Below are positions 15,715 through 15,784 of a stretch of DNA of 15,784 nucleotides, one piece after another. This stretch comes from Sulfurovum sp. UBA1140 (GTDB lineage: Bacteria > Campylobacterota > Campylobacteria > Campylobacterales > Sulfurovaceae): positions 37,091 through 52,874 of the forward strand of contig DCAF01000076.1 of the NCBI GenBank assembly GCA_002311915.1. Direction: 5' to 3'. The notes under the pieces were generated by a model. That model ran no database searches. It was not told where the DNA came from and saw nothing but the letters and a program-made list of their open reading frames with translations. The stretch's first letter is position 1, and every line of letters begins with the position of its first letter. A program made the translations under genes and the position numbers.

Positions 15715-15784
15715 TATTTAGCCTTTGGCTTTCTAGCAGGTGTTTTTCTAGCTCTTGGTTTAGCAGGAGCTTTTTTAACAGGAG
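15714..15784 (-). CDS. 3' end of upstream gene with Lys/Ala/Pro/Arg-rich C-terminus (partial)
   Basis: Only the last 22 complete codons are inside the window. They end KTPARKPKAK and the stop TAA (15714-15716) shares one base with the flavoprotein ATG. The visible tail is made only of Lys, Ala, Pro, Arg, Thr and Val, strongly basic and low in complexity. It is probably disordered, perhaps binding an acidic surface, membrane or nucleic acid. By position in a nuo operon it should follow nuoC/nuoD and occupy the nuoE slot, so a NuoE-like or Campylobacterota-specific small subunit is a fair guess, but nothing in the visible part proves it. The one-base overlap puts it in the same operon. Confidence 0.7.
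   Translation of the reverse strand, partial: PVKKAPAKPRARKTPARKPKAK

Noticed and set aside
1..15784. Defence system, CRISPR array, prophage, insertion sequence or tRNA gene
   Set aside because: No repeat-spacer pattern, transposase, integrase, terminal repeats or cloverleaf was seen; almost all of the window is accounted for by housekeeping genes.

Overview
The window looks like a chromosomal segment of a Campylobacterota (Epsilonproteobacteria) bacterium, of the Sulfurimonas/Sulfurovum kind. This is inferred from the AT-rich coding style, the protein sequences, and above all the make-up of the complex I (nuo) operon: a GltD-like flavoprotein and two NuoG-type subunits sit where nuoE/nuoF/nuoG are expected. 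I cannot fix the genus. No tRNA, rRNA, CRISPR array, transposase or phage gene was seen.

Layout: about 14.1 kb (1630-15784) is one tightly packed minus-strand nuo operon. In transcription order it holds the 3' tail of an unknown gene with a Lys/Ala/Pro-rich C-terminus; a 670-aa flavoprotein that joins a NuoF-type 4Fe-4S domain to a GltD-type FAD/NAD(P) module; two tandem NuoG paralogues (here NuoG1 and NuoG2); then nuoH, nuoI, nuoJ, nuoK, nuoL, nuoM and nuoN. Junctions are overlaps of 1-4 nt or gaps of at most 13 nt, mostly with Shine-Dalgarno sequences inside the preceding gene, so the set is probably co-transcribed and partly translationally coupled. The operon promoter and nuoA-D lie outside the window.

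The left 1.6 kb holds a minus-strand MlaE-family lipid-transport permease (111-902), a divergent plus-strand acpS (957-1328), a small unrecognised plus-strand ORF (1379-1567), and a 10-bp perfect inverted repeat (1575-1602) between that ORF and the convergent 3' end of nuoN.

How the genes work together: NuoH/J/K/L/M/N form the proton-pumping membrane arm. NuoI and a NuoG carry electrons from the input module toward quinone. The usual FMN/NADH-binding NuoF domain is not seen in the window; the 670-aa flavoprotein is the best candidate for electron input or for coupling to another donor. The most interesting part is this remodelled peripheral arm. The flavoprotein's NuoF-type cluster motif lacks its third cysteine (Gly83). 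NuoG1 has His in place of a cysteine in the N7-type motif. NuoG2 keeps an intact N7 motif and has extra cysteines for a further 4Fe-4S cluster. The two nuoG genes share a block alignable at a constant 2344-nt offset. Whether any of this is undescribed cannot be judged without database comparison.
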